From positions 212,543,741-212,607,740 of the forward strand of contig CM041465.1 in the NCBI GenBank assembly GCA_023213395.1: DNA of 64,000 nucleotides. Reading direction: 5' to 3'. Position numbers and translations under genes: made by a program. Shown one piece after another: positions 47,225 to 58,430 of this stretch; within the stretch, counting starts at the first letter, position 1, and each line of letters starts with the position of its first letter. The DNA is from Cycas panzhihuaensis (taxonomy: Eukaryota; Cycadophyta). The notes under the pieces are model-generated. The model had not been told where the DNA came from. It ran no database searches and worked only from the letters and a program-made list of their open reading frames with translations.

Positions 47225-47560
47225 TCTAGTGGTTCATACTCATAGACAATAGTTTAGAGACTTAATATATACTAGTACATGAGTAAATTAAGCATTATAT
47301 ACCTAGGTACATGAGCATAGAAGGCCAAGTACCCCTCTAACATTGTCTATCCATCTATGTCAGATTTATGTCAAGTGATAGATCTAGTGAAGAACTATAA
47401 CCAAGGCACTCACCCTCTCTCAGTCTAGCTTTATCTCTAAACTCTAAGGAAAGGTTTAACACCTCAATCTATCACTTAAAGTTATAACTTCAATGGTCCT
47501 AACAATTTCACTTATAGGATTTGTAGTTTTATAGTTTAATTCAGTAATTATCTTATTAAT
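47225..47560 (-). repeat. Conserved leader block in element C
   Basis: Same orientation as 55130-55580 in E and inverse of 35560-36010 in A. Shared stretches include ATATACTAGTA, TATATACCT, AGATCTAGTGA and CACTCACCCTCTCT. Element C has a different LTR and pol from A/E, so the block is shared between families. Confidence 0.7.
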
Positions 47561-48958
47561 GTTTTAAGTTAAAATTCTTTTTAAAAAATGTGGTCTTTCT
47601 AAAGGGTAAAAATATTAAATTTTAATGAATAATAAAAGAAGACATGAAAAACTAAATGAAAAATAAAAGTAAGGGTTTAGGATGCTTAATAGTAAGGAAC
47701 CATGCTATTAGGAGAAGAGTAACTTTCCACTCATAAGGAGAGCACCTACAACCACAAAGCACTATATATCTTAGCTTAGAAATTAGGTAGAATTGCTTCT
47801 CAATTAATGAAGAAGTGATAACGATAATAAGTTTACCTCTTGAATGTGACAACACTTTCAATTACTGAAGAATGCTTTAAAACCACACAAAATAAATAAT
47901 ATAAATATAGAGGATTCAAATGTCCTAAAAAAGTATCCAAACTCAAGTAAGAATGAGTCCATGTTGTAGAGCTCTAAGTTAAGATTCTGATGATTCAAAT
48001 GGTTCATAAATCAGATCCCTAATCAAAACATTATAGCCAAAATAGTGAGAAGACCTACTTATATTATCAAAATAAAAAGGGGTTGGCTTTGAGCCTCCTT
48101 AACCAAGTAACCCTTGGTCACTAGTTAGCACCAGATGATAATCTGCTAAAGCGTGAGGGTTAATAAACCTCAAATAAACTTTCAATATAGTTAAATTAAA
48201 TAAAACTTTAGTAAAAAAAGAATATATTAATATTAGAAAAAAAAGAAAAAAAACCTTCCCATGCATGATTTGGTGATGAACTGAGGATTGAAATAATAAT
48301 TGAGATCATTATAATCTCAATGGGATCATTGTTGGTGTAAATATAGATTATGCATAATTATAATAACACCCTTGAGTGACTATTTAGATCTCCATGATGA
48401 GGGTGTATGTGCACGGTGAGAGAGAAGGAGCCAGAGAAGAAAGCAATTGAGTCATTAATGAATGTGCTCAGGTTGATGGGTCACTAAAGATAGATATGAG
48501 GGTTCTTTAGATATAATTACTTTAGATGAGTGGTGTCTCATATAGGGAGATTACAAATCATCATATAGGCATCAATGTCTTTATGTAATACAAGGTTGGA
48601 TAGTAAGCAAGAATAGTCATTACCTCAATCACATATCCATAAGTTTTAGATAGTGGGTCACTGGGAACAGGAGGTACAAAATTCGTTCCTTAGAAGAAGG
48701 TAGCACTTAGCAAGATTCATTGTCCACATACCACAGAATACAAAACCCACCTTATGTAATAGAAATGATTCTAGTTATGAAGGAAAGAGCTCATATATTA
48801 AGCAGAGATATAGTTATTACTTACTTCATAGTTTCACTAGCAGCAGGCAAGCAATAGTCTTATTGTAGTATAATACCCATCAAGGTAAGATGTATATGGA
48901 TGGTTGTACACTTAAATGTAATGAGATGATTCTCACAACTAAGTATGCAGTATATACA
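47561..48958 (-). other. Remaining leader of element C, non-coding
   Basis: About 1.4 kb without recognisable coding motifs. It ends where the LTR of element E begins at 48959. The primer site and the rest of the C leader would be expected further right but are not found. Confidence 0.45.
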
Positions 48959-49296
48959 TGTTAGCACAGGGGAGTAGAGTAGGTTAGGAATCCATTTTAA
49001 TTAACATATTTCCATATAGTTGAAGGCAGTGTTGAAAAATACTAGGGAGGTATTCCCACCCCTTAAATAGATATTTGGGGAGGCAGCACATGCCATCACC
49101 TAACTTACAAAGGTTAGTCTTAAATAATATTAAAAAATAAATTTAAATTATAATAATACATACCTTGGCTAATGTGTCGACTCCTTAGTAGCTCATATGG
49201 CTATTTGGTGGCTCTAGGTGTCCTAGGGAACCTCAAATATAGCTTTGTGGGGCCTTAGGCATATATATACTTAGGACATTGGGGATTATCCCAACA
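48959..49296 (-). repeat. 3' LTR of element E
   Basis: A 338-bp LTR homologous to the A LTRs: GGGAGGTATTCCCACCCCTT near 49045 is the reverse of the A sequence near 31385. It ends CCCAACA before the purine tract. The conserved hairpin lies at 49220-49260. Confidence 0.85.
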
Positions 49297-49306
49297 TTCT
49301 CCCCCA
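49297..49306 (-). promoter_or_regulatory. Polypurine tract of element E
   Basis: The - strand reads TGGGGGAGAA, as in element A. Confidence 0.85.
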
Positions 49307-49309
49307 TAA

Positions 49310-50650
49310 TCCCCAGTGTGAGTAATTCCCAAATTTTCTTTGAATTCCTAGAACTTGATCTTACCCAATGCTTTTGTGAAGATGTCTATTGTGTAGTCCT
49401 CGGTACTACAATATTTTAGCTTAATTTGTCCTTCTTATACTAATTCCTAAATGAAACAATGTTGTGTCTCAATATGCTTGGTTCTACCATGAAAAACTAG
49501 ATTCTTTGTCATTTGTATGGTGCTTTGATTATTGTACTAGATTTTGGTTGGCCCTTACTATTCTATTTTGAGATCTTGTAGTAGACAATGTAACCAAACT
49601 ATTTCACATACCCCTAAAATTGTTGCTTTATATTCTGCCTCTATTGTTCATAAGGAAACTATATTTTATTTCTTTAAGCTCCACAGTATAGCTATTGAAC
49701 TTATATTAAAGGTGTAATTTGATGTAGATTTCTTGTCATCTATATCATTAGTACAATCTAAATCTATATGCCCTGTCAATCTGAAGTTTGATATAGACCT
49801 GTAATATAGCACAAAATCTATTGTGCCTTTAAGATATCATAGGATTTTTTTTTCTACTTGCCAATGTGAAGTCTTTGGATTATGCATAAATTGAGATACC
49901 ACACTAACCGCATGCATGATATCAGGTCATGTAGAAGTCAAGTAAATTAAGATGCCAATTAGTTACCTTTATAGTGTCAGATCCATAAGAGCAGACTTAT
50001 CATGCTTTAAAAGTTTTATTCCAACTTCAGCAGGAGTAGTTAAAGGTTTATGTTCACTCATATTGAACTTTTGAAGTAAGTCCAAGGTATATTCTCTTTT
50101 GGAGATAAGAATGCTGTCATCATGTTGCCATACTTCTATTCTAAGGAAGTAATGCATTAGACCTAGGTTTGTCATTTCAAATTCTCTACACATATCTTCC
50201 TTGAATTGATGTGAGAGTTTTGGATCATTTTCTATATAAACAAGATCATCAATATATAATCCCATAATTAGGATTAATTTACCTTTGATCTTAGTATATA
50301 GATTTGGGTCTGATTGAGATCTTTTAAAGCCTTGATCTCTGAAGTATTGTCAATATGAGAATACCATGTCCTAAGTGCTTATTTAAGTCATAAAGTGCTT
50401 TCTTGAGTTTGCACACTTTGTTTTCTTTACTCCTAACTTCAAAACCAATGGGTTAAGAGATATAGATGTCTTCTTCAATGTAGCTATTAAGAAAAGCACT
50501 TTTGATGTCCATTTGGAAAATGTCCCATTTCATTTGAGCATCCAAATTGATAATCATTCAAACTATTTCCATTCTAGCAACTAGAGCAAAGATCTAATTA
50601 TAATCAATGCCTTCCTTTTGAGAGTGTTCTTTTGCAACAAGACGAGCTTT
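49310..50650 (-). pseudogene. Copia RT and RNase H (element E)
   Basis: An open RT segment at 49969-50265 starts MGLYIDDLVYIEND with the catalytic YIDD intact and runs on to LMHYFLRIEVWQ. N-terminal RT motifs occur near 50470-50520 (MDIKSAFLNSY-like). RNase H occupies about 49310-49940. Stops separate the pieces. It is homologous to 38905-40410 in element A. Confidence 0.8.
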
Positions 50651-51389
50651 ATGCTTGTGAATAGAGCCATCAGATCTAAATTTTATTTTGTATATCCACT
50701 TAGTCCCAATAGGCTTTTTGTTGGGAGGAAGATCAACCAATTCCTAAGTGTCAGATTTTATAATGGAATTGTATTATTCCTCCATAGATTTTCTCCATAT
50801 AGCATTTGAATTAGTCTCATTAAAGGTTTGAGGCTCATGTGTTTCCATAACATGAGTCATAAGGGTAAAGTTTACCCTATGAGATTGAGTTGATCTTCTA
50901 TTATAATCATGATCTAATAGGTTATCCATGGGATGATATCTTTGAGTCTATTTAGGAATTATTTGTGGTGGAGGTTGAGAGGTTTCCTCCCCATGAAAAT
51001 TTTATAGTGGAGGTTGAAAAGAAGTTCCCTCCTCACTTTCAATATCAATGGTCCTTCTTTGGAGCTACCAAGGTGGCACATATGTGGACCTAGAATTGGA
51101 ATCAAGATTTATTATCACATTCTTTCCTTTTTCTTAATGATGATCAATATAATAGGAATCAATTTCTTGAAAGACGACATCTCTACGTATGATAACCTTT
51201 CTTGCTTTCGGGTCATAAAGTTTATATGATTTTGATATATCACTATAGCTGATGAAAATGCATTTGGTACTATGATCATCCAATTTAGTCCTTTTATGTT
51301 TAAGAATATAAGTATATGCTAATGCAACTAAAAACTCTCTATTAATGGATACTTGGTTTGTATCCTATCCATGCTTCTTCAGGAGTCTT
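50651..51389 (-). pseudogene. RT N-terminus and integrase-RT linker (element E)
   Basis: This region, between integrase and RT in copia pol, is poorly conserved here. It includes the typical stretch around 51180-51240 that corresponds to the SYKLYD/KARKVIIRRDV region. Frameshifts and stops are frequent. + strand open frames at 50618-50809 and 51014-51229 are shadows. Confidence 0.6.
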
Positions 51390-52019
51390 CTATCGAAGTA
51401 CTGTAGTGGTACTTATATTAATCAAATATACTATAGTATGTACTACTTTGGCCCAAAAATAATTTCCTAATCTTTTATCTTTTAGCATATGCCTTTTCGT
51501 TTCAACTATGGTGCGATTCTTTCTTTCTGCTACACCATTTTGTTGAGGGGTGTAGGGACTGGTTAATTGATGCGTGATCCCATTGTGAATAAAATAAGCA
51601 TTGAATTGATTTAAAATGAATTCTCCCCTATTATATGATGTTAGGAAGAGTATCTTGTATCCACTTTGTCTCTCCACATAGGTTTTGAAGTCAATAAAGT
51701 ATTGAAACACGTTAGATTTAAATTTCATAAAGAAAACCCATGTTTTCCATGTATAGTCATCAATAAAAGTAATAAAGTATTTTGCTCCTCCTAGAGATGG
51801 AGTTTTTATGGGACCACTAATATTAGCATATACTAATTGAAGAGGACCTTGTGCTCTATAGGTAAAATCTAGAAAACTTTCCCTATGTTGTTTCCCAAGT
51901 AGACATCCTTCATAGATATTTTTGTCCACTTCAATGTAGGGTAACCCATTAACCATGCTCATCCTTTTCATAGGTGCCAAACTATTGTAATTCAAGTGCC
52001 TAAATCTTTTATGCCACAT
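51390..52019 (-). pseudogene. Copia integrase (element E), longest open frame in the window
   Basis: A 209-residue open frame holds the HHCC region (MWHKRFRHLNYNSL, CLLGKQHRESF) and the core. Catalytic residues are damaged: the first Asp lies in LVYANISGP, where Asn replaces Asp, and the second in LTSYNRGEF, where Tyr replaces Asp. The third acidic residue is kept in GVAERKNRT. One HHCC Cys is also changed (IYEGC). The frame is long but the enzyme cannot be active. It is homologous to 37764-38400 of A. Confidence 0.85.
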
Positions 52020-52803
52020 GGTACTATCAATCTTGATGGGTTGTTTTCAAAGCATAGGAATCAGATGGAGGGATGACAAGTTTGAATAGATTATTTTTTA
52101 TCATTTTTCCTATTGCAATAATTACTTTATTTTGTCTATTATCTTTGATAATACACTCGCCATTATCAAGTATGACTCTATAATCCTGACCCATCATCTG
52201 TCCCACTAATAGTAGATTCTTCCTTAAGGCTAGAACATATAGAACATCCTCAATGTATTTGGTTTCTTCTAAATTGATTTGGAGAGCTACATTTCCTTTA
52301 CCAACAACTTCATGGGTTGTATCATCCCCAAACATAATAGAGCCCATTTTGGTTATATCCATTGTTCGAAACTAACCCCTTTTAGGAGTCATGTGAGTTG
52401 AACATCCTGAATCAATGTACCAACTACTATCTTCATCTTCATTGGCTAGAAAGTAGGATAAGAATAGATGATTTTCTCTATTTTGTACAGTAGTATTAGT
52501 GCTTACTTTGTTAGGTGGTCCATTTTTAGTAAAGTACATATCTTCTGTGTGACTAGGGTGATTGCAAAAGGTGCAATATGATGAATCTCTTCTCCCATAA
52601 CTAAGACTTCTACTCTGAGCATAAGATCTATCAATATGAGATGGCCTTCCTCTTTCTTCATGAAGAGGTGAATAATCCCTTTGTCTATGATTTAGAGGAT
52701 GAAGATTTTCCCTTTGTAGTGGTATGTCCCTTTGGCAATTAAGACAACATTGATGTGGCTTTTGTTGTCTTTCTTCACTTAGATATATAGTTTGCTTTGA
52801 ATA
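52020..52803 (-). pseudogene. Copia protease and Gag zinc knuckle (element E)
   Basis: The protease site near 52390-52425 reads WYIDSGCSTHMTPKRG with the catalytic Asp, Ser and Gly intact. An open frame at 52027-52362 continues through SIMFGDDT and DVLYVLALRKNLLLVGQMM. The zinc knuckle lies near 52545-52585 (CTFCNHPSHTEDM, last Cys lost) after a basic RSRSLSYGRRD stretch shared with A. The frame is cut at 52803 by the TRIM. Confidence 0.8.
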
Positions 52804-53115
52804 TGTTGGACTATGGCTAGTTCACTTGCCGAGGAGTCCTCTTCCTAAATCACCTGTGGGCTTTTAGTGTAATGGCAAGTCACAAGTGGTATCAGAGCCC
52901 AAGTTCAAGGTTCAAATCCGGCGTATATGCCGGACAAAGCCCCTTTCCCTGATGGGGTCCCCATATACCCCCGATTCAGGTGGAATTGTAACACAGGCGA
53001 TACGTGCAATGGTAGCCTCCTCGTCATGGGGGAGTGTTGGACTATGGCTGGTTCATGTGCTGAGGAGTCCTCTTCCCAAATCACCCGTGGTCTTTTGGTA
53101 TAACCGCAAGTCATA
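52804..53115 (+). mobile_element. TRIM (terminal-repeat retrotransposon in miniature)
   Basis: This 312-bp element has 81-bp terminal repeats at 52804-52884 and 53035-53115 (both start TGTTGGACTATGGCT), an exact primer site TGGTATCAGAGC at 52887-52898 and a purine tract CATGGGGGAG at 53025-53034. There is no coding capacity. The repeats differ at about 12 of 81 positions by eye. It is GC-rich and keeps many CpG sites, unlike its surroundings. No target duplication was found. It would depend on enzymes of other LTR elements. Confidence 0.85.
52887..52898 (+). promoter_or_regulatory. Primer binding site of the TRIM
   Basis: TGGTATCAGAGC, exact initiator tRNA-Met type, lies two bases after the first terminal repeat. 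Confidence 0.9.
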
Positions 53116-54112
53116 AGTAATGAACCATTACACCAAAACCTTGAGGTGTTAGTGAAGACCAACCAAGTGTAATAGATTTGTAGTTGAAAAAAGGCTTCAA
53201 AAACTTCCAATAGATAGATCTGCAATGTATTCTTCTCCAAAAAAACTAAATATGCTCCAGAGATTATAGATTTGTAGAAAACTTAAAAATATAGTAAAAA
53301 AATATGATGAAAAATATAGATCTGAAATGAAATACAATAGATCTAAACTAAATGTAGCAAAAAATACTAAAAAACTTGATAAAATAAGTAGATCTTAAGC
53401 TGAATAATGCAGATATAATGAAAGTATAGCAGATCTATAGCCAAATATTGTAGATCTATATAAATATACTAAAAAAAATGGTTAAATAACTACTAAAACA
53501 AGCATATCTAAAATGAAATATAGTAAATATGAAGTAAAAAATTATAGATCTTTGAAGAAAACTTGATAACTTTTGTATGCAGCTGATGCTCTTTTGCAAA
53601 TTTGTGAAAAATATCAGATAAGTAGATAAAAAAACTTGTAAACTGTCAAAATTATGATAAAACTGTAGATCTGAAGAGAAAATAATTTAAATATGAAAAA
53701 AACTTGAATATATATAACTTGCTACTGAAATAATAATGAAATATAAAATAAAATGTATAAAACTGAAGAAATATGGCTCAAATCTAAGAAACAACTTGAG
53801 CAAATATGGCTTGCTGCTGAAATCCTACGTAGATCTGCACAAATATGAAAACATATCTAAGAAATATTTGTTAAACCAGAGATATAGCTCAATAATAATA
53901 ATAAATCTGCTGAAATAATATATAAAACTTGCTGAAAATTTTTAGAAAACAAATATAGATAATATATCTTATTTGTAAGAAAATTTACCGTAGAATGCTA
54001 GTAAATCTTGTTGCTCTTCTTCAAAAAACTTCACCAATAGAAATGCAATAGCCCAAAATCTCGCTCTTTCGAAAAGCTTCACAGATCACTAATCGCCTGC
54101 TCTGATACCAAA
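53116..54112 (-). mobile_element. Remnant J: interior of an LTR element without genes
   Basis: The - strand begins with an exact primer site (TGGTATCAGAGC, 54099-54110) and runs down as AT-rich non-coding sequence with nine AGATCT hexamers between 53216 and 53836. No gag or pol motifs are seen. It ends at the TRIM, where a 3' LTR would be expected. It lies inside the gag of E. Confidence 0.6.
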
Positions 54113-54299
54113 TGATAGAAAAATATTTTGCAAGAGAACATGACAGAACATGTAATAGAATCACATAGATCAATATTGCAACAATACATCAATGTATCAT
54201 AATCACAATAGCATAAACCATGAAAGAATTATTGTTCAATCCATTGTAGGAGAAAAGAGTAATACAAATTTCCAATAAGGAGGTGGTGTAGGAGTTTCA
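54113..54299 (-). repeat. Putative 5' LTR of remnant J
   Basis: Starts TGATAGAAAAATATTTTG directly beside the primer site. The other end is placed at TTTCA 54299, just where element E gag resumes, but this boundary is uncertain because no second copy is present. Confidence 0.45.
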
Positions 54300-55005
54300 G
54301 ATCTGCTTGTTTCTGATCCCTAGATTTAGAAGTGCTTGCTTGAGCATATGGGCATATACTTGTCTTAGTGGCAACAACATATTTAAATGATTTATTAGAT
54401 GCCTTCTTCTCTTCAACAACCATTAACATGGCACTTAATTGTTCTATTTTGAGGGTGCTCAAGTCTTTGGATACTTCAATATTAGTTGTAACCATTTCAA
54501 AACTTGGTATGGCACTGACATATCGTAGAATCCTTTAAATAACTCTTTGTTCCGTTAAGGTCTCTCCAAGAGATCTCATATGATTAACTAGGTCTTGTAC
54601 CTTTATTATAAAGTCGGTAACTGATTCATTTGAATTTATCCTTAGGTTTTTAATTTTACTTCTAAGGGTTTGAGGCTTTGATGAAGTCACTCCTTCATAA
54701 ATCAGTTGTAAAGTATCCTATACTTGCTTTAATATGGTTACTTCACTCACTCTTAGAAATATTTTATTATCAATAGCACAAAACAATAATGCTAAAGATT
54801 CATTGTCTTTCTTGACCATTTCTTTGAATACCCTCTTTTTTTCATTTGTGGCTTGGTCACCTAGATCTGTATAGACTGTTTGAACTATGTCCAATAATTC
54901 CTTTAACATGAGGATAGATTTCATTTTTCTACTCCAAATTAGAAAATTTATCCCATTGAATACTGGAATAGTTATATTTCCTATGCTTGCTGCCATGCTA
55001 CTCAA
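54300..55005 (-). pseudogene. Copia gag (element E)
   Basis: Starts at the ATG complement at 55003-55005 with MSSMAASIGNITIPVFNGIN, then KKDNESLALLFCAIDNKIF at about 54750-54815, LTEQRVIQRILRYV near 54525-54570, and VTTNIEVSKDLSTLKIEQLS near 54435-54495. A frame break lies near 54715. The reading frame beyond 54300 enters J sequence. It corresponds to 36212-36919 of element A and is less damaged. Confidence 0.85.
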
Positions 55006-55129
55006 CTTGGGTTATGATAGTAATCCTTTAGTAAATAAAATAAGTTTATCCCACCAAGGTTTTGGTTAAATGAATAAAAATATTTTTCAAGTTTAACCCA
55101 AGGTTTTATAAGTGGACCTCGTCCCTAAA

Positions 55130-55580
55130 TAAGGTTTGCTAGGCTCTAGGTTTATGCGTCTCATAGAGCAACCTTTAGTTGCTATTCTATCTAGTGGAGC
55201 CTACCCACAGATGGTAAAATAGGGACCCAATATACTAGTATGTGAACATTAGGCTCTATATACCTTAGTACATGTGCTATTAAGAAGGCTTTTACACCTC
55301 TTTAAATTGTTGAACCACCTACACTTGACTTATGCCTAGTGACAGATCTAGTGATAAAGGTTCTCAAACCAAGGTACTCACCCTCTCTAGGTTTAGACTT
55401 GGTCTCTAAACACCACAAATAGAAAAGGTTGTGCACCTTAGCCTACTATGAAATACACTTAATAACCAAAGGCTTTCTTCATCCAATATAAGTAGACCAA
55501 GTGGCGTGTGCGGGGTGGTAACTTCAGGGGTCCTAACCATTCCCCTTGTGAGGCTAAAAAAAAGGAGGTTCAATTCAGGT
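55130..55580 (-). repeat. Conserved leader block in element E
   Basis: Inverse of 35560-36010 in element A, sharing GGTAAAATAGGGACCCAATA and the following CTCTATATACCTTAGTAC. It lies just upstream of gag. Confidence 0.8.
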
Positions 55581-57650
55581 AATTATCTGATTTAATGTTA
55601 GAAAACTTTATTATAGATAGTCTTGCTTACAAACAATATTCCTTTTAGAATAAAAAACTGAAATGAAACTTGAAAACAAAGACTAAAATCAAATTGCTTT
55701 CAATACTCAAATATCAATTCGAAAAAATAAAGTATGAAATATCTTTTTCAATGAAAGAATACTTTCAATTTCAAAAATAAAATTCCTTTTTTTGAAAATA
55801 TAAATGATTAATCTCATAATAAGGAAACTATGAGCAAATTTAAATCTATATTCACATCTTTAAACCAATCAAATGCCTTTTTTAAAAAAGAATAATTATT
55901 CAATATTCAAAGAAGTCTATATGCACTTTCCTTTCAAAATAAAGATCTATATTTATGAATGCCTTATTTATGCAATTTGAAAATAAGAAAAATGCTCTCC
56001 CCCTTTGAAGTATTAGATTCCTTTGTAAAAAAATAAGAACGTTTTCCTTTAAAGAATATGAAATAAAGATGAAAAAAAATTCTAAATGAAATCCAAGTGA
56101 TCTTGTTTAATCAAGTTTTGTAAGCAGGTTGTGTTGAGGATGGAGGGGGGTAATTATTCTTTAATAAACATAAATAAGTATAAATAGTCTCTTGATCAAG
56201 CATAAAAGGACTTTAAATAAGTTTTAGATTTGATAAAAGTGAAAAACATGACAAGAAATACCTGTTTATTGAATCAAATAAAAGAGAGGGTTCCTCTTGA
56301 TCTATAGGCCCAAAAGTAGACTAAGTGAGATGCAAAATAGAATAAAAACTCAATAAATACTAAAAAATCTTATTAATGATCAGTATTATATAAATATCAA
56401 GTGGAATATATTCAAAATTAGAAAGAAATTTGGCTAAAAAATATTAAAGAATGTCTAACTAGGACTTAAATGAAACCTTAACTTTAGGAGCTTTGAGTAC
56501 TTATAAAAAAAGGTCAAAATGAGATAAAACCAACTTTAATATATAGATTTATGAAATATATTTCAAATGATTCAAATAGTTTGTAGATCAGAGCTACGAT
56601 GCTGAAGATATTAACAAAACTATGAAAAAAACTCTTCTAAGGTTAATGAAATAAAGAATAACCACAAGGTCAAATTTGACCTAATCAAACCCTATCAAAA
56701 ATGAGTCAAATTAAATAAATAATAACTTCAAGATGTAGATCTATGAAATACAAACCCAAAAAATCTAACTATTTGGAAATTTGACTCCTGGTTGAAGAGA
56801 TATAATAGAAAAAGTAAATAGTCCTCTCTTATGCAAATACCTTAAAAAGATCTAGAGTGCCACTTTTATCGATTAAGAAAATAATCAAATCAACACCAAC
56901 AAATAAAAATAAGTAGTCAATAATAAAGTCTGTTAAAAAGAAATTACAAAAAAATTGATCTGGGCAAAATATGATATCCCAATGATAAGATATTGCCTAA
57001 CAAAGAAGGGATTTTATCAAAAAAATGATAAAATATAAATAAAAGAGACTTTAATTGATTAAAAACAAGTTAGATTGACTTCAAAGGTAGCAAATAACCA
57101 GTCAAAACCATAGCCCACAAAATTTTAGACTCAACAGAACTGGTTTCATTAGAAACTGAGATCCTAGTGAAAAGATATTATGAAAATAAACCAGGTACCC
57201 TATGTATTTGAAAAAAATTTAAAAAAATAAAAGGAAAAGTTTGATAACCTTAAGATAACCCCTTTTAATAATGAGTTGAAGGTCACATTAACTTGATATG
57301 ACTGGGGGCTAAGCTATTAAGGGGGTTTAAGCTTTTTTAAACCATGGAATTGAAGATTTATAGAATAGAATTTTATTAACATAAACTTTATAAAAATAAA
57401 TAAAGTAATGTTAAATAAAAAAAAAATGTTGTAATGGCAGGTTTGAATGGTAGCCTACGAGAGAGTACAGTGAGAAAAGAAGATGAAAAATACTTGTTTA
57501 GACTATACATATGAGGTTCCAACAGTACATAGGGGGCGCCTGAGCAAGAACATGGTAGATATCTATGATGAAAAAATAGTGTAAAATGATTAAAACATGA
57601 TAAACTAAAACCGAGGCTGGATCTCACCAATGGAGAGACAATTTTTCACA
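55581..57650 (-). other. Long leader of element E, non-coding
   Basis: AT-rich, without coding motifs. The part at 57100-57340 matches 33430-33640 of A in reverse (TTTCATTAGAAAC, AAAAATAAAAGGAAAAG-like and GGGGGCTAAGC blocks). Homology to the first 1.9 kb of the A leader and to the A 5' LTR is not found, so E is cut here. Confidence 0.6.
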
Positions 57651-57654
57651 AAAA

Positions 57655-57747
57655 TATAATGGGTGAAGATACCCGTAACTAGAAATATAAAATTAAGTTA
57701 CAACTTAAGTATATAATGTTACATGAAGGTGTCATTATATTTTAACA
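57655..57747 (-). repeat. Fragment of a C-type LTR
   Basis: About 93 bp matches the end of 42499-42782: ACTTAAGTATATAATGTTA and CATTATATTTTAACA are shared. Sequence further left does not match, so the LTR is truncated at about 57655. It may be what remains of the 5' LTR of element C. Confidence 0.65.
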
Positions 57748-58430
57748 ATCATTAGTATTTATTTTAAGAAGGCCATGCTCTATTTTTAATTTATAGATTA
57801 ACTAAAGATTATAACAATTCAAATGTCTCATTCATTTATGTTATAACTTTTGTTTTCAAGAAGTAACAAGGAATGCTCTTTGTACTTAAGAGAGTTCTTA
57901 TAGCCTATATAAATTCTTATCTCTAATCCCTTTAGCTACAACCTTATTCTATTTGTCTTAGACCATGCATTGTTCTTGACCAAATATTACAATTATATTT
58001 TGTTATTCAATTTCACTTATTGAAATAAGATTGAGCTTCATATTAGGCATATATAATACATTCTCCAAGTAATGTCTTGTCTATTTGGCACTACAAATGA
58101 AACATTTCAAACTCTAACTTCTTTAAGATTAGTGTCATCTCCTATGGTGATTTTTTGATTCTCTTCTTATGTCCTATATAACTATTCATGTTTACTAGTC
58201 ATATGTCTTGATGTACCATAATCAATAAACCAGACTTTATATGCATGATACCTCATCTTATACATAATAACAAAGAGTTTCTTTGCTATCTCAATAGGTG
58301 TATTTCCTACTGCATTTATAGCATATTCTTTCCACCCAAAATATAATGTTATTTTTGTTGTTACCACTACTATTGAGATTGCCACTATCGTTATTCGTAA
58401 TGCTACTATTACTGTCATTCTTAATAGTCA
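57748..58430 (-). pseudogene. Copia protease and pre-integrase (element D)
   Basis: The - strand reads WFIDYGTSRHMTS near 58185-58225 (protease, with DYG where DSG is usual), then a conserved flap region (ITIGDD near 58140-58160), NLISISEI near 58020-58050, VVAKGIRDKNLYRL near 57900-57945, and a pre-integrase stretch that stops at 57748 where the C-type LTR begins. The open frame 58182-58418 covers the upstream half. Confidence 0.7.

Larger units (their letters stand above)
48959..57650 (-). mobile_element. Copia element E (family A), 5'-truncated, with nested TRIM and J
   Basis: The 3' LTR is at 48959-49296, the purine tract at 49297, pol at 49310-52600, gag at about 54300-55005, and the long leader at 55130 to about 57650. 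The LTR, gag, pol and leader all match element A. The primer site and 5' LTR are missing; the right edge joins a fragment of a C-type LTR. About 1.5 kb at 52804-54299 is later insertion. E is the better-preserved family member in its protease and integrase frames. Confidence 0.8.

Noticed and set aside
48954-48958. ATACA as target duplication of element E
   Set aside because: The 5' LTR of E is missing, so there is no partner to compare. The same five bases also precede the LTR of C, which makes chance likely.
52873-52919. tRNA gene suggested by A- and B-box-like sequences
   Set aside because: No cloverleaf can be drawn with acceptor or anticodon stems; the stretch overlaps an LTR end and primer site, so it is kept only as a TRIM feature.
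52799-53120. Target duplication around the TRIM
   Set aside because: GAATA on the left and AGTAA on the right do not match; shifting the LTR ends by a few bases does not help.
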